Shown: positions 8,830 to 18,758 of the stretch, piece after piece | Position numbering within the stretch: the stretch's first letter is position 1 | How the letters are laid out: every line of letters begins with the position of its first letter | DNA from: VXNE01 sp963668365 | Lineage (GTDB): Bacteria > Pseudomonadota > Gammaproteobacteria > Pseudomonadales > Azotimanducaceae | Assembly: GCA_963668365.1 (NCBI GenBank) | Contig: OY764266.1 | Location: 3,286,001-3,350,000 of the forward strand | Reading direction: 5' to 3' | Length of the DNA: 64,000 bases | Position numbers and translations under genes: made by a program | Notes under the pieces: model-generated | Databases searched by the model: none | The model's input: only the letters and a program-made list of their open reading frames with translations | Told to the model about the DNA's origin: nothing

Positions 8830-10275
8830 TCAAAAAGGACTTTGTCTCTCGATCTTGTAGACGTAGGCCAGGTCGCAGGGCTTGTCCTTCGGTCTTTGGA
8901 TCTCGAGTCCGTCCTCGGTGAGGCGCCACCCCAGGGGTTGGCCGTGCCCCAACATGGCGACCGACCTGATCTCACCTTCATTCAGCCGCCGCATCGACTT
9001 GATCGCAGAGGTTTCCTCGGGCCAGCCGAGACAGGTTGCGTAGATGCAGTTGTTCGCGCAGGTGAAACGGTAGTCTTGCGCGGTGTACTCCACCTCGTGT
9101 CGTTCGCTGAACATGCCGCCGTCGGTCATCTCGGTGGGACCTTCGCCGTATGTGACCCAGGGCGTGGTGCCGTAGATTGCCTCACCGTTGATCCCCAACC
9201 ACTCGCCCATCGCGACGAGTCGTTCCCTGGCTTCCTCGGGAATGCTGCCGTCGGCCTTCGGCCCGACATTCAAGAGCAGATAGCCGTTCTTGCTGACGTT
9301 GTCCACGAGGTTGTGGATCAGCGCGCTGGTGTTCTTGAAGCCCGCATCCGACACAAAAGACCAAGCGCCCCGGTCGTCGATCGAGGTGTCCGTAATCCAG
9401 TCGTAGTAGGTGAGCTTGTCCATGCGGCCGAGTTCGTAGTCGACAAGGGCAACGCCCGGAACAAGGTCGTGGGTCTTGTAGGTCACGGCGAGTTTCCCGC
9501 CCCATTCCTGCTCCTTGTTGTAGTAGTCGGCCAGCATCTTCTTCTTGTATCCCTCCTGCACGAACCTCAATCCGAAATCGAACCACATCAGGTCGGGCCG
9601 ATACGCTTCGACGACCTCGTCGATCTTGGCGCGCCAGAAATCGTGGAACTTTCCGTCCGGGCGATCCTGTAGCAGCCAATCGCTCCCGCGGTCTCCCGCG
9701 TCGTCGCCGAATCCATCGAGGTTGTGCAGGGGACCATAGAGTCCGGAAAATTCCGGTTTGGAGACATCGCAGTCATTTCGCCAATGCGGATAGAACCACC
9801 ATTGTTCGAAGTGATGGAATGCCGTCATGAAGCGCATGCCCTGACCGCGATACGCTCTCTCCAGTTCGCCGACAATATCGCGCTTGGGACCCATTCTCGC
9901 TGCGTTCCACTCGTTTGCCTTGCTGTCCCAGAGTGAAAACCCATCATGGTGTTCGGCGACCGGTCCGGCGAACCTGGCACCGGCCGACTTGAACAACTCC
10001 GCCCATTCGTCGGCATCGAACTTCTCGCCGGTGAACAGGGGAATGAAATCCTTGTAGCCGAACGCCGACGCGGGTCCGAACGTCCTTTCGTGGTGGTCGT
10101 GCTGCGAATTTCCGGGACGGTACATGTTGTGGGGATACCAGGAACCATTCGGTCCGCAGGCGGGGACGCTATAGAGACCCCAATGGGTATAGATTCCGAA
10201 CTTCGACTCGCGCAGCCACTGCGGCGTCTTGTGTTTTTGCAGTGATTGCCACGTGGGTTCGTATTGTTTGTTCAT
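8830..10275 (-). CDS. Alpha-L-fucosidase, GH29
   Basis: A 481-residue glycoside hydrolase family 29 protein that would release alpha-L-fucose from glycans. Family hallmarks appear in order: FGIYTHWGLYSVPA, GPVAEHHDGFSLWDS (substrate-binding His-His), DLMWFDFGL with the expected nucleophile Asp in WFD, and LLLNVGPKADGSIPEEA closing the catalytic barrel. A short C-terminal beta domain follows. There is no signal peptide, so the enzyme is predicted cytoplasmic and would act on imported fucosides. It stands alone, although the arylsulfatases further right would suit degradation of sulfated, fucose-containing algal or animal polysaccharides. Length is typical for the family. Confidence 0.93.
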   Translation of the reverse strand: MNKQYEPTWQSLQKHKTPQWLRESKFGIYTHWGLYSVPACGPNGSWYPHNMYRPGNSQHDHHERTFGPASAFGYKDFIPLFTGEKFDADEWAELFKSAGARFAGPVAEHHDGFSLWDSKANEWNAARMGPKRDIVGELERAYRGQGMRFMTAFHHFEQWWFYPHWRNDCDVSKPEFSGLYGPLHNLDGFGDDAGDRGSDWLLQDRPDGKFHDFWRAKIDEVVEAYRPDLMWFDFGLRFVQEGYKKKMLADYYNKEQEWGGKLAVTYKTHDLVPGVALVDYELGRMDKLTYYDWITDTSIDDRGAWSFVSDAGFKNTSALIHNLVDNVSKNGYLLLNVGPKADGSIPEEARERLVAMGEWLGINGEAIYGTTPWVTYGEGPTEMTDGGMFSERHEVEYTAQDYRFTCANNCIYATCLGWPEETSAIKSMRRLNEGEIRSVAMLGHGQPLGWRLTEDGLEIQRPKDKPCDLAYVYKIERQSPF

Positions 10276-10399
10276 GCTGTTCCCCTGTGTGAGACGCCGG
10301 CTAGCGCCACAGTATCCGCCGACCTGGCGGTCGACGGATACTGCCCCAAACCAAGCCGCCGCAACACCCCGTCGGACTTCGACGAAATCCGACAGGCTG

Positions 10400-10558
10400 C
10401 TACACCGCTTCTTCGATCAAGCGAATGTGCGCCGCGCGAATCGCCGCTTCAGTGATGTCAGCACGGCCGAGGTTCCGCCAGCCTTCGGCGTAGTCGGCGG
10501 CCTGCGGCGCCTGGCGCAGGACGGCGCGGAGGTCCCAGAACGGTAGGGCGGACAGGTC
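10400..10558 (-). pseudogene. C-terminal relic of an APH-family phosphotransferase
   Basis: About 52 codons ending at 10400 read DLSALPFWDLRAVLRQ ... EGWRNLGRADITEAAIRAAH, the pattern that closes many APH-family kinases (a 'PYWDLRAALRP' helix, then 'GW..LGR.DIT...M...H'). The catalytic HxDxxxxN and IDFD parts are missing and the upstream codons (10559-10654) are unrelated, so this is a 3' fragment. It lies just downstream of the fucosidase promoter region and next to the truncated serA, in a stretch that looks like a recombination scar. Confidence 0.5.
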
Positions 10559-10815
10559 GAACCCTGTGCGGCGTGCAGATCGAGAACCCCGCGTATGCGG
10601 AGTCCAACAGCTGAAGTCTCGTTCATCCCGAACATGAACTGAACCGAGGGACACCGACTGCCGGTGTTGCTAGACTCGCCGCCCTTTCGGGTGAGATCCG
10701 TCAGCGGCTCCGGGCATTCAGAGCGCGGGACAGCATTGCACTGATTGTAGACGAGCTATCGCATGCAGCCCGCACGGACTACCGCGCATTCCAATCAGAC
10801 CATCTGAATCTCGGC

Positions 10816-11514
10816 ATGACCGTGCTGAGTTACGACCCGGCCCTGTCCGTCGACGCTGCCTGGCGCCTGCCGAGCGAGGTCAAGCGCATGGAGAACCTGC
10901 CATCCCTGTTCGCACGTTCCCAGTACATCACCCTGCACATCCCGGCGATCCCCGAGAACGTCGACCTTGTGGATGCCCACGTGCTCGCGAACCTGCAACC
11001 GAAGTCGGTAGTTCTCAACTTCGCGCGCCAGGAGGTGGTGGACGAGCAGGCGATCAAGCGCGCCCTGGAGTCCGGCCGGTTGGCAGCCTACTTCGCCGAC
11101 TTCCCGAGCACCGTGCTCGCCGGCGAGGTCAACGCCCATGCCACGCCGCATCTCGGTGCGAGCACCGCGGAGGCCGAAGAGAACTGCGCGGTGATGGCTG
11201 CCGACCAACTCCGTGCCTTCCTGCTCTACGGCAAAGTGGAGAACTCGGTCAACTTTCCCAGCGTATCCCTCGATCCTGCCGGGGGATACCGGCTCGGGGT
11301 CACCAACGCCAACGTCGCCGGAATGCTCGGCCAGATCATGTCCGCGCTTGCCGACGCCGGGATCAATGTCATCGACATGATCAACAAGAGCCGGGAGCAA
11401 GTGGCCTACAACCTGATCGACCTCGATACACCGCCGAGCGAATCGCTGATGGGGCGTCTTGCCGCCATCGACGAGGTGCTGAGCGTACGGCTGTTCGACC
11501 CCCTCGACACTTGA
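10816..11514 (+). pseudogene. serA: D-3-phosphoglycerate dehydrogenase, N-terminally truncated
   Basis: 232 codons match the C-terminal 60% of SerA (3-phosphoglycerate to 3-phosphohydroxypyruvate, first step of serine synthesis). Present: the second half of the NAD-binding domain (MTVLSYDPALSVDAAWRLP, VVLNFARQEVVDE with the catalytic Arg region, HATPHLGASTAEAE with the catalytic His) and a C-terminal ACT domain (GMLGQIMSALADAGINVIDM). Missing: about 160 residues holding the first substrate-binding half and the GxGxxG NAD motif. Upstream of 10816 the frame stays open for about 70 codons but encodes unrelated sequence, so a deletion or recombination junction lies just before the ATG. It is probably non-functional; a working serA should exist elsewhere. 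Confidence 0.85.
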
Positions 11515-11752
11515 CGCCGGTTGCTCAGCTGGTTGACTCGCCCATTCTTGGGAGTTCCCGGTCGAGCCAAAAGCGGCGGAGAGTTCGTAGTGACCACGGC
11601 CGCGCTGGCCCGGACCGTTCCGAACCGACTCCAAGCTGACCAAGCGCCGTATAGGCTTGCAACCGTAGTCCATCGGATAGTCAACTTCGCGACGTCCGCA
11701 CCGGACGCCGTCTCGCTCGACTGCTTGCACCGAGGCCCGCGCCCAGCTCGCA

Positions 11753-12255
11753 CTACTCGATGGGACGGAGAGCCTCTTGCTCCCGCATCGGCCCCGACAA
11801 GTGTTCGCGTATGCGGGCCGCGATCGCAAAGCGTTCCGCAATGGGGGTCTTGTCAAAATACGCTCCCCCGAAGATTGTGGGCCCTTCGTCGCCCTCTGGC
11901 CGGGGTACGACATGGATGTGCACGTGAAACACCGTCTGCCCGGCGCTCCGGCCATTGTTTTGGAAAATATTCACGCCCGGCGCCCCAAAGGCTGCGCAGG
12001 CCGCCGCTGCCATCTGCTGGGCGTGCACGGCAACGGCACTCCACTCCTCGGGCGTCATGTCGAAGACTGTCGCCACATGCCGATTTGGAATTACGAGCAT
12101 CGATCCGGGACGGAACTGCCGGGGATTGACAAACGAACACTGACGGTGCTCGACCGGTTGACGAACGCGCATTGCGGATTATCGGAGAGGTTCTGGCAGA
12201 ACGGGCATCCAGGATCGGCATCGAGTGCAAGGGTTTCCATTTCCTTAGTACTCAT
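11753..12255 (-). pseudogene. HIT-family hydrolase, frameshifted
   Basis: The C-terminal part (11753 to about 12145) is a clear HIT protein: SFVNPRQFRPGSMLVIPNRH, GVNIFQNNGRSAGQTVFH and the catalytic HVHIHVV triad motif. The true N-terminus lies in another frame: an ATG at 12255 starts MSTKEMETLALDADPGCPFC, with the CPFC zinc motif expected for this family. Joining them needs one base restored near 12140, where NRSSTVSV passes into SFVNPRQF. The ATG overlaps the stop of the upstream NUDIX gene as ATGA, which supports 12255 as the original start. Intact HIT proteins hydrolyse nucleoside phosphoramidates or dinucleotides. Either the gene is newly inactivated or the base is an assembly error. 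Confidence 0.75.
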
Positions 12256-12803
12256 TCAGCAACGGCACCCATACTATTTAACAACAAAGAGTAGAACTCG
12301 TTTTCCCAAGCCCGAGGCTCGTGATCCAAAGTGGGTATTTGAAGAAGAGATACCCAATAGCACTCATAAGGTAGTTTTCCTTTCTCTTGAACGGTCCAGC
12401 GTTCTTGCGTGGGCTGGGTAATCTCAAAATGGTAGAAGAATCTATCCATGCGATCTGCTAGTGAGTCCGTCGGCACCCAACCCTTGTCAGCATTGTCAAC
12501 AACTATCTCGGAGCATGAGCCGACTCTTCGAGTTACGTTTACCCACTGAGATCTAGGCCAAACACGACCAGTCCCTTTCGTTCCCCGCAGTATCGAGTCC
12601 TTATTGAGCATTGTACCGTCTTTGAGCTCGACCGAGATCGAACCGAGGAAACGAACGAGACGTATTCCTGCCAAACCGGTTTCTTCAGTAACTTCCCGTA
12701 TGGCCGCAGCACTGATTTGCTCTCCTGGCTCTACAGACCCCGCCGGAACTTGAATACTCCTGTCATGCGCCTGAAATACAAGAGCATTGGGCTCACCGGA
12801 CAC
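12252..12803 (-). CDS. NUDIX hydrolase
   Basis: The Nudix box is perfect: GSVEPGEQISAAAIREVTEE followed by TGL fits Gx5Ex7REUxEExGU, so it should hydrolyse a nucleoside diphosphate linked to another moiety. The substrate is unknown. The GTG at 12803 gives 183 residues, but the frame is open upstream to a TAG near 12857 and encodes VIEKVTAYVTRR, which looks like the usual first strand of a NUDIX fold. The true start may therefore be a rare codon upstream, or the 5' end may be lost. The stop overlaps the HIT start (ATGA), so the pair was translationally coupled. Confidence 0.85.
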   Translation of the reverse strand: MSGEPNALVFQAHDRSIQVPAGSVEPGEQISAAAIREVTEETGLAGIRLVRFLGSISVELKDGTMLNKDSILRGTKGTGRVWPRSQWVNVTRRVGSCSEIVVDNADKGWVPTDSLADRMDRFFYHFEITQPTQERWTVQEKGKLPYECYWVSLLQIPTLDHEPRAWENEFYSLLLNSMGAVAE

Positions 12804-12924
12804 AGAACGTCGTGTAACGTAAGCAGTGACTTTTTCGATTACGGCTGTCAGGGCAATTCTCTAGCTTGATAAGGGTTGCGGGTTTGGTATTTGGACTGTG
12901 CCCAACGCGCCGGCCCGGGTCGCG

Positions 12925-15900
12925 TCAATCGAGCGCCTGCGCGGTCATCTGGCGCCCGACGAGGCGGCTGTAGAGGCCGCCGTGGGCGACCAGTTCGTCG
13001 TGTCCGCCGGTCTCCCGGGTGCGGCCGGCGTCGAGCACGACGATCCGGTCGGCGTTGCGCACCGCGGAGAGGCGGTGCGCGATGACGATCGTGGTGCGTT
13101 CGGTCATCAATTCCTCGAGGGCATGGCGCACGGCCTGCTCGTTCACCGCGTCGAGATGCGAGGTCGCTTCGTCGAGGATGAGCACCTGGGAGTCCTTGAG
13201 GAACGCCCGCGCGATCGCGACGCGCTGGCGCTGGCCCCCGGACAGCCGTATCCCCCGCTCGCCGACGCGCGTCTCCAGGCCGTCTGGGAGCGCTTCCACG
13301 AACGGGCCCAGGGAGGCCCGGTGCACCACTTCGTCGAGTTCGGCCGCGGTCGCCTCCGGCTTCGCGATGAGGATGTTGGCCCGCAGGGTCTCGTTGAACA
13401 GGTAAGTGTCCTGGGTGACCAGCGCGATGCGGTCGCGCAGTTCGTCGAGCCGGTACTCGCGCAGATCGCGCCCATCGAACCGGATGACGCCCGTTCCCGG
13501 GTCCCAGAAACGCATCAGCAGGTGCGCGGCGGTCGTCTTGCCAGCTCCCGAGGGACCGACCAGCGCCACCGTCTTGCCCGCCGGCACGGTGAAGCTCGCC
13601 CCGTCGAGCGCGAGGCGACGGTTGCCGAAGTACGAGAACCGCACGTCGCGGACCTCGATCCCGACGCCCCCGGGACGCGATGGCGCACCCGCCCCGGGCC
13701 CGTCGGTCACGGCCTCGACCTCGTTGTGGACCGCGTAGAGCCGCCGCGTGGCGCCGAGCGTGTCGGCGAGCTGCCGGCCGACGTGGGCGATCTCGGAGAC
13801 GGGCAGGAACGCGGACATCGCGAGCAGGGTCAGCATGGGCAGGATAGCGGGCTCGAGCGCATCGGTGGCGACAAGGTGCGTGCCGGTCGCCACCACCACG
13901 AGCCCGCCCAGACCGGTGACGGCCTCCAGGATCGCGGTCTGCTTCGTCAGGTCGGCAAAGAACGGCAGCCGCAGCCCCGCGTGGCGCTCGATGCGCGCAA
14001 CGAACTCGTCCCCGCGGGCCTCGGAGCGCTGGAACGCCAGGATCTCGGGCAGCCCCTGTATGGTGTCCACGGCGTGGGCGTTCATGTCGCCGAAAGCCTC
14101 GCGGGCCCGCGAGCCCAGCACGTCGATGCGGCGCCGGGCGAGGAAGGGGCTGATCGCCACCACGGCGAGAAACGGCGCGAGGGCCAGCGCCATCGGCCAG
14201 CCGAACCAGGCGAGCGTGCCGACCACCGCCGCGGGAACCAGCACCGCGACGAGGAACGGGGCCACGGTGTGCGCGAAGAAGTACTCCACAAGCTCGACGT
14301 CATGGGTCGCCATCCCCACCAGGTCCCCGGTGCGGCGCCGGACGAGATACGCCGGCGCGAGCCGGTCCAGCTTGTTGAACAGGGCGATGCGCATTTCCGC
14401 AAGCATGCGAAACGCCATGTCGTGGGCGCACCACGACTCGAGCCAGTGCAGCACGCCGGACAGCGGCGCGACGATCGCGAGGGCAACTAGGTACGGCGTG
14501 AACGGCTCGCCGCGCTTCACGGCGGCCACGGCGAGCGCGCCGGCCACCCCGACGCCGATCAGGGTCGCCACCCTGGCGATCCCCAATACCAGGACGACCG
14601 AGAACTTCCCCTTCCAAGGCACTACGTGGCGCAGCAGTTCGCGGAACACCCCGGCCCAGCCCAGGCCCTCGGCGCGCAGGATCGCGTCGGTCGGTTCGTC
14701 GTGCGCCCCGGCGCCGTCGACCTGTACGTCCTCGATAGGCAGCTCCCGCGCAGGCGCGCCGTCGTCGACGCCCAGCTCCACGGACGCGTCAGGATGCAGG
14801 CCTTCTTCCGCCTGGGCGCCCATCAGCCGGAAATACGCGCCGCGCGCACGCATCAGCGACGCGTGGTCGCCCGCCTCGACGACGGCCCCCTCGTCGAGCA
14901 CCAGGATGCGGTCCGCCCCGATCACGCTCGACAGCCGGTGCGCGAAGATCAGCGTCGTGCGGCCCCGCATCAGCCGGTCGAGGGCGGACTGGATGACCGC
15001 CTCGTTCTCCGCATCCACCGCGGAGAGCGCCTCGTCCAGGACCAGGATGGGCGCATCGCGCAGCAGTGCGCGGGCAATCGCGACCCGCTGGCGCTGGCCG
15101 CCGGAGAGCTTGATGCCGCGCTCGCCGACGACGGTGGCGTAGCCCTCCGGCAACCGCGTGATGAACGCGTGCGCATTGGCGGCGCGGGCGGCCGACTCGA
15201 TCTCTCGCGCGGTGGCATCGGGCTTGCCGAAGCGCAGGTTGTCCTCGACGGTGCCGTGGAACAGGTACGTGTCCTGGTTCACCACCGCGACGTTGGGGTA
15301 GACATCGTCCGCGCGCAGGTTGCGCAGGTCGTGCCCGCCGATGCGGACGACACCCTTGTCCGGATCGTGGAAGCGCAGGAGCAGCCGCACGATGGTGGAC
15401 TTCCCCGCCCCGCTCTCCCCCACGAAGCCGACCCGCTCGCCGGCCTCGACACGGAACCCGAGCCCCCGGTGCGCGGCCCGCCGTCCGCCCGGGTAGGCGA
15501 ACGACACGTCGTCGAACTCCACGACCGGGGCGAGGGGTCCGTCGAGGGCTACCGGGGCCGCCGGCGGCTCGACCCGCGGCCGCGCATCGAGCAGCGCGAA
15601 GATGTCGGCCGCGGCGGCCCGGCCCATCATGCCGTTGTGCAGGAGCGCCCGCAGGTCGCGCTGGGGGCGGAACACCTCGATGCCCATCATCAGCACGACG
15701 AGCAGCAGCTCGAGACTCATCTGGCCCTCGGCCACGCGCCAGGCGCCGAGCCCCAGCACCGCCGCCGTGCCCACCGCGATACCGGTGTCGGTGAGCCCCC
15801 GCCCGAGCGCGTTGGTGGCGAGCACCCACATCGTGCTCCGAAACACCTCGTGGGCGCGTTCGGCCAGGACCCGCCCGCGCGCGGCGCTCTGACCGAATGC

Positions 15901-16527
15901 CTTGAGTGTGGCAAGCCCCTGGATCGCGTCGAGAAACTCCGCCGCGAACGCGCGGTACGCCTCGGAGCGGCGCTTGCTGCTGCGCGCCTCGTGGTGCTGC
16001 AGCGACGCCGGCGCGAACAGCGTGAACATGGCGAAGCCGAACATCAGCGCGGCAACGGGAAGGTCGTGGAAGGCCAGCACCGCGAAGACAACGAGCGGCG
16101 CGATCCCCGCGACCAGGAGCTGCGGCAGGTACCGGCCGAAATAGGTCTCGAGCTGCTCGACCCCGTCGATCATCGAGATCATCACGGCCCCGGTCCGCTC
16201 CAGCCCGAAGTGGGAGGGGCCGAGCGCGACCACCTTGGCGTACAGCCGCTTGCGCAAGGCCAACTGCACCCGTATCGCGGTGCGGTGCGCGACCATCGCG
16301 CACGCGTGCTCGAGCCAGCCGCGCAGCACCATCACCGCCGCCGCCGCGAGAAGGGGCGCGATCAGGTCCGCGAACGTGTCGCCGGTGAAGACACGCGCAA
16401 GGAGCCATCCGAGCAGCGCGAGCCGGCCGATCCCGACGAGCGACGACGCAATACCCATCGCCACGGTGGCCCCGATGCGCAGGCGCACGCCGCGCGTGAA
16501 CTGCCAGAGTCGGGGGTCGAAGAGCAT
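12925..16527 (-). CDS. Fused double ABC exporter (TMD-NBD-TMD-NBD), CydDC-like
   Basis: A 1200-residue single-chain ABC exporter. Each half has six predicted membrane helices followed by an ATPase: Walker A GESGAGKST near residue 372 and GPSGAGKTT near 997, and signatures LSGGQRQRVAIARA near 479 and 1100, both followed by LDEA Walker B motifs. The first half resembles CydD (TYFGRYLPQLLVAGIAPLVV) and the second CydC, proteins that normally form a heterodimer exporting cysteine/glutathione for cytochrome assembly. Here they are fused, as in some bacteria. The frame extends to 16617, but MLFDPRLWQFTRGV at 16527 is the natural start. No cytochrome bd genes are visible, so the thiol-export role is inferred only from similarity. 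Confidence 0.85.
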   Translation of the reverse strand: MLFDPRLWQFTRGVRLRIGATVAMGIASSLVGIGRLALLGWLLARVFTGDTFADLIAPLLAAAAVMVLRGWLEHACAMVAHRTAIRVQLALRKRLYAKVVALGPSHFGLERTGAVMISMIDGVEQLETYFGRYLPQLLVAGIAPLVVFAVLAFHDLPVAALMFGFAMFTLFAPASLQHHEARSSKRRSEAYRAFAAEFLDAIQGLATLKAFGQSAARGRVLAERAHEVFRSTMWVLATNALGRGLTDTGIAVGTAAVLGLGAWRVAEGQMSLELLLVVLMMGIEVFRPQRDLRALLHNGMMGRAAAADIFALLDARPRVEPPAAPVALDGPLAPVVEFDDVSFAYPGGRRAAHRGLGFRVEAGERVGFVGESGAGKSTIVRLLLRFHDPDKGVVRIGGHDLRNLRADDVYPNVAVVNQDTYLFHGTVEDNLRFGKPDATAREIESAARAANAHAFITRLPEGYATVVGERGIKLSGGQRQRVAIARALLRDAPILVLDEALSAVDAENEAVIQSALDRLMRGRTTLIFAHRLSSVIGADRILVLDEGAVVEAGDHASLMRARGAYFRLMGAQAEEGLHPDASVELGVDDGAPARELPIEDVQVDGAGAHDEPTDAILRAEGLGWAGVFRELLRHVVPWKGKFSVVLVLGIARVATLIGVGVAGALAVAAVKRGEPFTPYLVALAIVAPLSGVLHWLESWCAHDMAFRMLAEMRIALFNKLDRLAPAYLVRRRTGDLVGMATHDVELVEYFFAHTVAPFLVAVLVPAAVVGTLAWFGWPMALALAPFLAVVAISPFLARRRIDVLGSRAREAFGDMNAHAVDTIQGLPEILAFQRSEARGDEFVARIERHAGLRLPFFADLTKQTAILEAVTGLGGLVVVATGTHLVATDALEPAILPMLTLLAMSAFLPVSEIAHVGRQLADTLGATRRLYAVHNEVEAVTDGPGAGAPSRPGGVGIEVRDVRFSYFGNRRLALDGASFTVPAGKTVALVGPSGAGKTTAAHLLMRFWDPGTGVIRFDGRDLREYRLDELRDRIALVTQDTYLFNETLRANILIAKPEATAAELDEVVHRASLGPFVEALPDGLETRVGERGIRLSGGQRQRVAIARAFLKDSQVLILDEATSHLDAVNEQAVRHALEELMTERTTIVIAHRLSAVRNADRIVVLDAGRTRETGGHDELVAHGGLYSRLVGRQMTAQALD

Positions 16528-16574
16528 CGGGGCGGGGTCTGGGTCCTGGTGCGTCGTTGGCGCACACGATTGTA

Positions 16575-16680
16575 GCCTGCGCCGCTTTACCGACAGCAAC
16601 CAGGACATCGATGACATCTGTCAGGAGACCATGACCCGTTGCCTCGAGGCGGCACGGAGGGAGCGTAGCGACCGATGCGC
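16575..16680 (+). pseudogene. Possible relic of a sigma-70 (ECF) factor, region 2
   Basis: One frame reads LRRFTDSNQDIDDICQETMT followed by RCLEAARRE, close to the 'LRRR...DAEDLVQETFLRA' helix of region 2 in ECF-type sigma factors. Only about 35 codons match; regions 1, 3 and 4 are absent and the frame then drifts into arginine-rich sequence. It lies between the divergent ABC exporter and HAD genes. The match is short, so this is tentative. Confidence 0.35.
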
Positions 16681-16810
16681 GGCCCGCGCGGCGGTCATGT
16701 CGGCATTCCCTCGCGACGTTCCTCCGAAGCGGACCGGAGCAGGTCCTGGTGTTCGCGCACGCGGAAGCTGTTGCTGAGGATGCGTTGAGGACGGCGGAAC
16801 GTGCTAGCTT

Positions 16811-17739
16811 GTGAAGATGGTCGTTGTTCCACCCAATGTGCGAAAGCGCATCTCTCTGCTCGCGATCGACGTCGACGGTACGCTGGTCACCGAAGACAAT
16901 CGAGAGTGTGTTGCCGGAGACGCAGGTAGCGCTTCGTCGCGCCCATCGCGAAGGATTGCGGGTTATCTTGGCGACCGGAAGGCGGTACCGCATGACCCTA
17001 CAGGCTCTGCAACAATTGTCTCTGAGATTACCTGTAGTCTGTCCGGGCGGCGCACTGACCAAGTCCACCGACGGCGAGACCCTGCACAGCGATCCATTCA
17101 CGGTCGGCCAGGTCGGGCATCTCCTGGCGCTGGCGCGCAACCGCAGACAGGCGCTCATCCTACAGCGCGATGCCGATGGCGGTACTGACCCCGACTTCGT
17201 CGTCGACGGCAACGCGCCCTGGAACGAGCCGACTCGCCACTACGTGGACGTTGGAGGTGACTCTGGTAGCCAGGACGCTCGGCTGGAAGACGCTGGGCAC
17301 GACGACATCCTCGTGGTCGGGGCATTCGGCGAACGCGAGGGCCTGCGTGCGCTGCAGGGCGATATCGCCCATGCCGGCGAATTCGCGACCACTCTCGTCG
17401 AGTGCAAGCGCACGCCCGGTTGGTACCTCGAAACGACCCTCGGCCATGTCAACAAGTGGTCAGCAATTCGACGGTTAGCTGTCGCTTGGAGGATAGACCC
17501 GCACGCCATCTGCGCCGTGGGCGACGCAGCCAACGACCTACCGATGATCCGTGGTGCCGCGTTTACCGATGATCCGTGGTGCCGCGTTTGGGGTCGCGAT
17601 GGGCAATGCAGAGCGGGCGGTCAAGGAGGCCGCGGACTGGATTACCTTGAGCAACGAGAGAAACGGCGGCGCGGCGCTCGTGGACCGGCTCCTGGACGCC
17701 TACACTCCAGGCGGCTCGTCTGATCACTGCGTACATTGA
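16811..17739 (+). pseudogene. Cof-type HAD phosphatase, broken by two +1 shifts
   Basis: All HAD landmarks are present but in three frames. Frame one (from the GTG at 16811 or ATG at 16817) holds motif I, LLAIDVDGTLVTEDN. Near 16905 the reading must shift to the frame with VLPETQVALRRAHREGLRVI and motif II ATGR, which continues to motif IV AICAVGDAANDLPMIRGAAF. A perfect 25-bp tandem duplication (17540-17589) then throws the frame again, and GVAMGNAERAVKEAADWITL with the natural C-terminus follows in the third frame up to 17739. With one base and one 25-bp copy removed, a 300-residue Cof-like sugar-phosphate phosphatase results. The duplication is visible in the sequence, so at least this lesion is a normal type of mutation. 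Confidence 0.88.
17540..17589. repeat. Perfect 25-bp tandem duplication inside the HAD gene
   Basis: 17540-17564 and 17565-17589 are identical 25-mers starting ACCGATGATCC and ending GCGTTT. Each unit covers the codons for PMIRGAAF of HAD motif IV. Because 25 is not a multiple of three, the extra copy causes a +1 frameshift. One slippage or recombination event would restore the gene. Confidence 0.97.
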
Positions 17740-18758
17740 CGCTGACACGTGCGGCATCAGGCTCGACCTGGTCGCGGCTTGTGTGGCGGTCGCAGCATAG
17801 CGTCAGGCGGACGTTTTCTACGAGAGCCTGTCCCGGTATCGGGCCGACGAGGTACTCTGTAGATATTATTCACGAAAACGTACATTCGACCATCTTGTGG
17901 TGAACAAATGATTGAATCTCCGAGATCAATAACACAACTTTCTTCCCCGTTTCTACGTTCAACCATCAGCTCGCTAGCCGATCTCGCCGTTGTCAAAATT
18001 AAAGCCACCAAACTAGCTACGAGAACTTGTGATATTTCGCGCATAACTATAACAGATGCCGACGGAGTCCCTGCGAATCCGGGCTCTGTAATTGTAAAAA
18101 CGCCATCGCCTCGGCGCCCTCCAGAGGTCGATAGACTTTCTGCTGAGATTGAGTTTTATAAAGTTTTCTCTAAGAACTTCCCGGTAAAAATACCTCACTG
18201 TTACTATGGAGATTCATCTCCGGATCTAAAGGAAAGCCTAATTGTCCTTGAAGAGCTTCCGATCCGCCAAGATGAAATGGAAAATGGCGTGACGTTTAGA
18301 CATGCCGCCCTTGCCATTGAAGGGCTAGCCATGCTTCACGCTGAGTTCCAATCTGTTGAATCGGAAAATTTGGAAGTCGGGTATCTATCGACGCAGGATC
18401 GTATTTGTTTTCTGTCAAAAAAAGTGCGTCGGGCTTGGATGAACCATCGAAAATATTTCCTAGACATCAATAGTCAGGTGGGGAGAATGGTCGATCTAAT
18501 ATGGGATGAAATAGACCAGCCTTTCCCAGAGTATCAAGATAAAACACTGATCCATGGGGATGCGCACGCCGGTAACATACCAATGCTTGCTAGCAACTCG
18601 GTTGTTTTCCTCGATTGGGCTGACTACGGAATTGGTTCATCCGGAATTGATATTGCTTCATTAATATCAAGCAGTCTTACGGTAAGGGCACGTCGCGTCC
18701 AAGAAGAACTACTATTGCAACTATACTATAGGGCAACTAAGGAAGCTCGCCAAATTAA

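Noticed and set aside
12898..17212. Long open frames on the plus strand and an 807-codon minus frame over the ABC exporter
   Set aside because: They overlap a 1200-residue ABC exporter with all motifs; their translations are arginine/proline/glycine-rich shadows caused by high GC.
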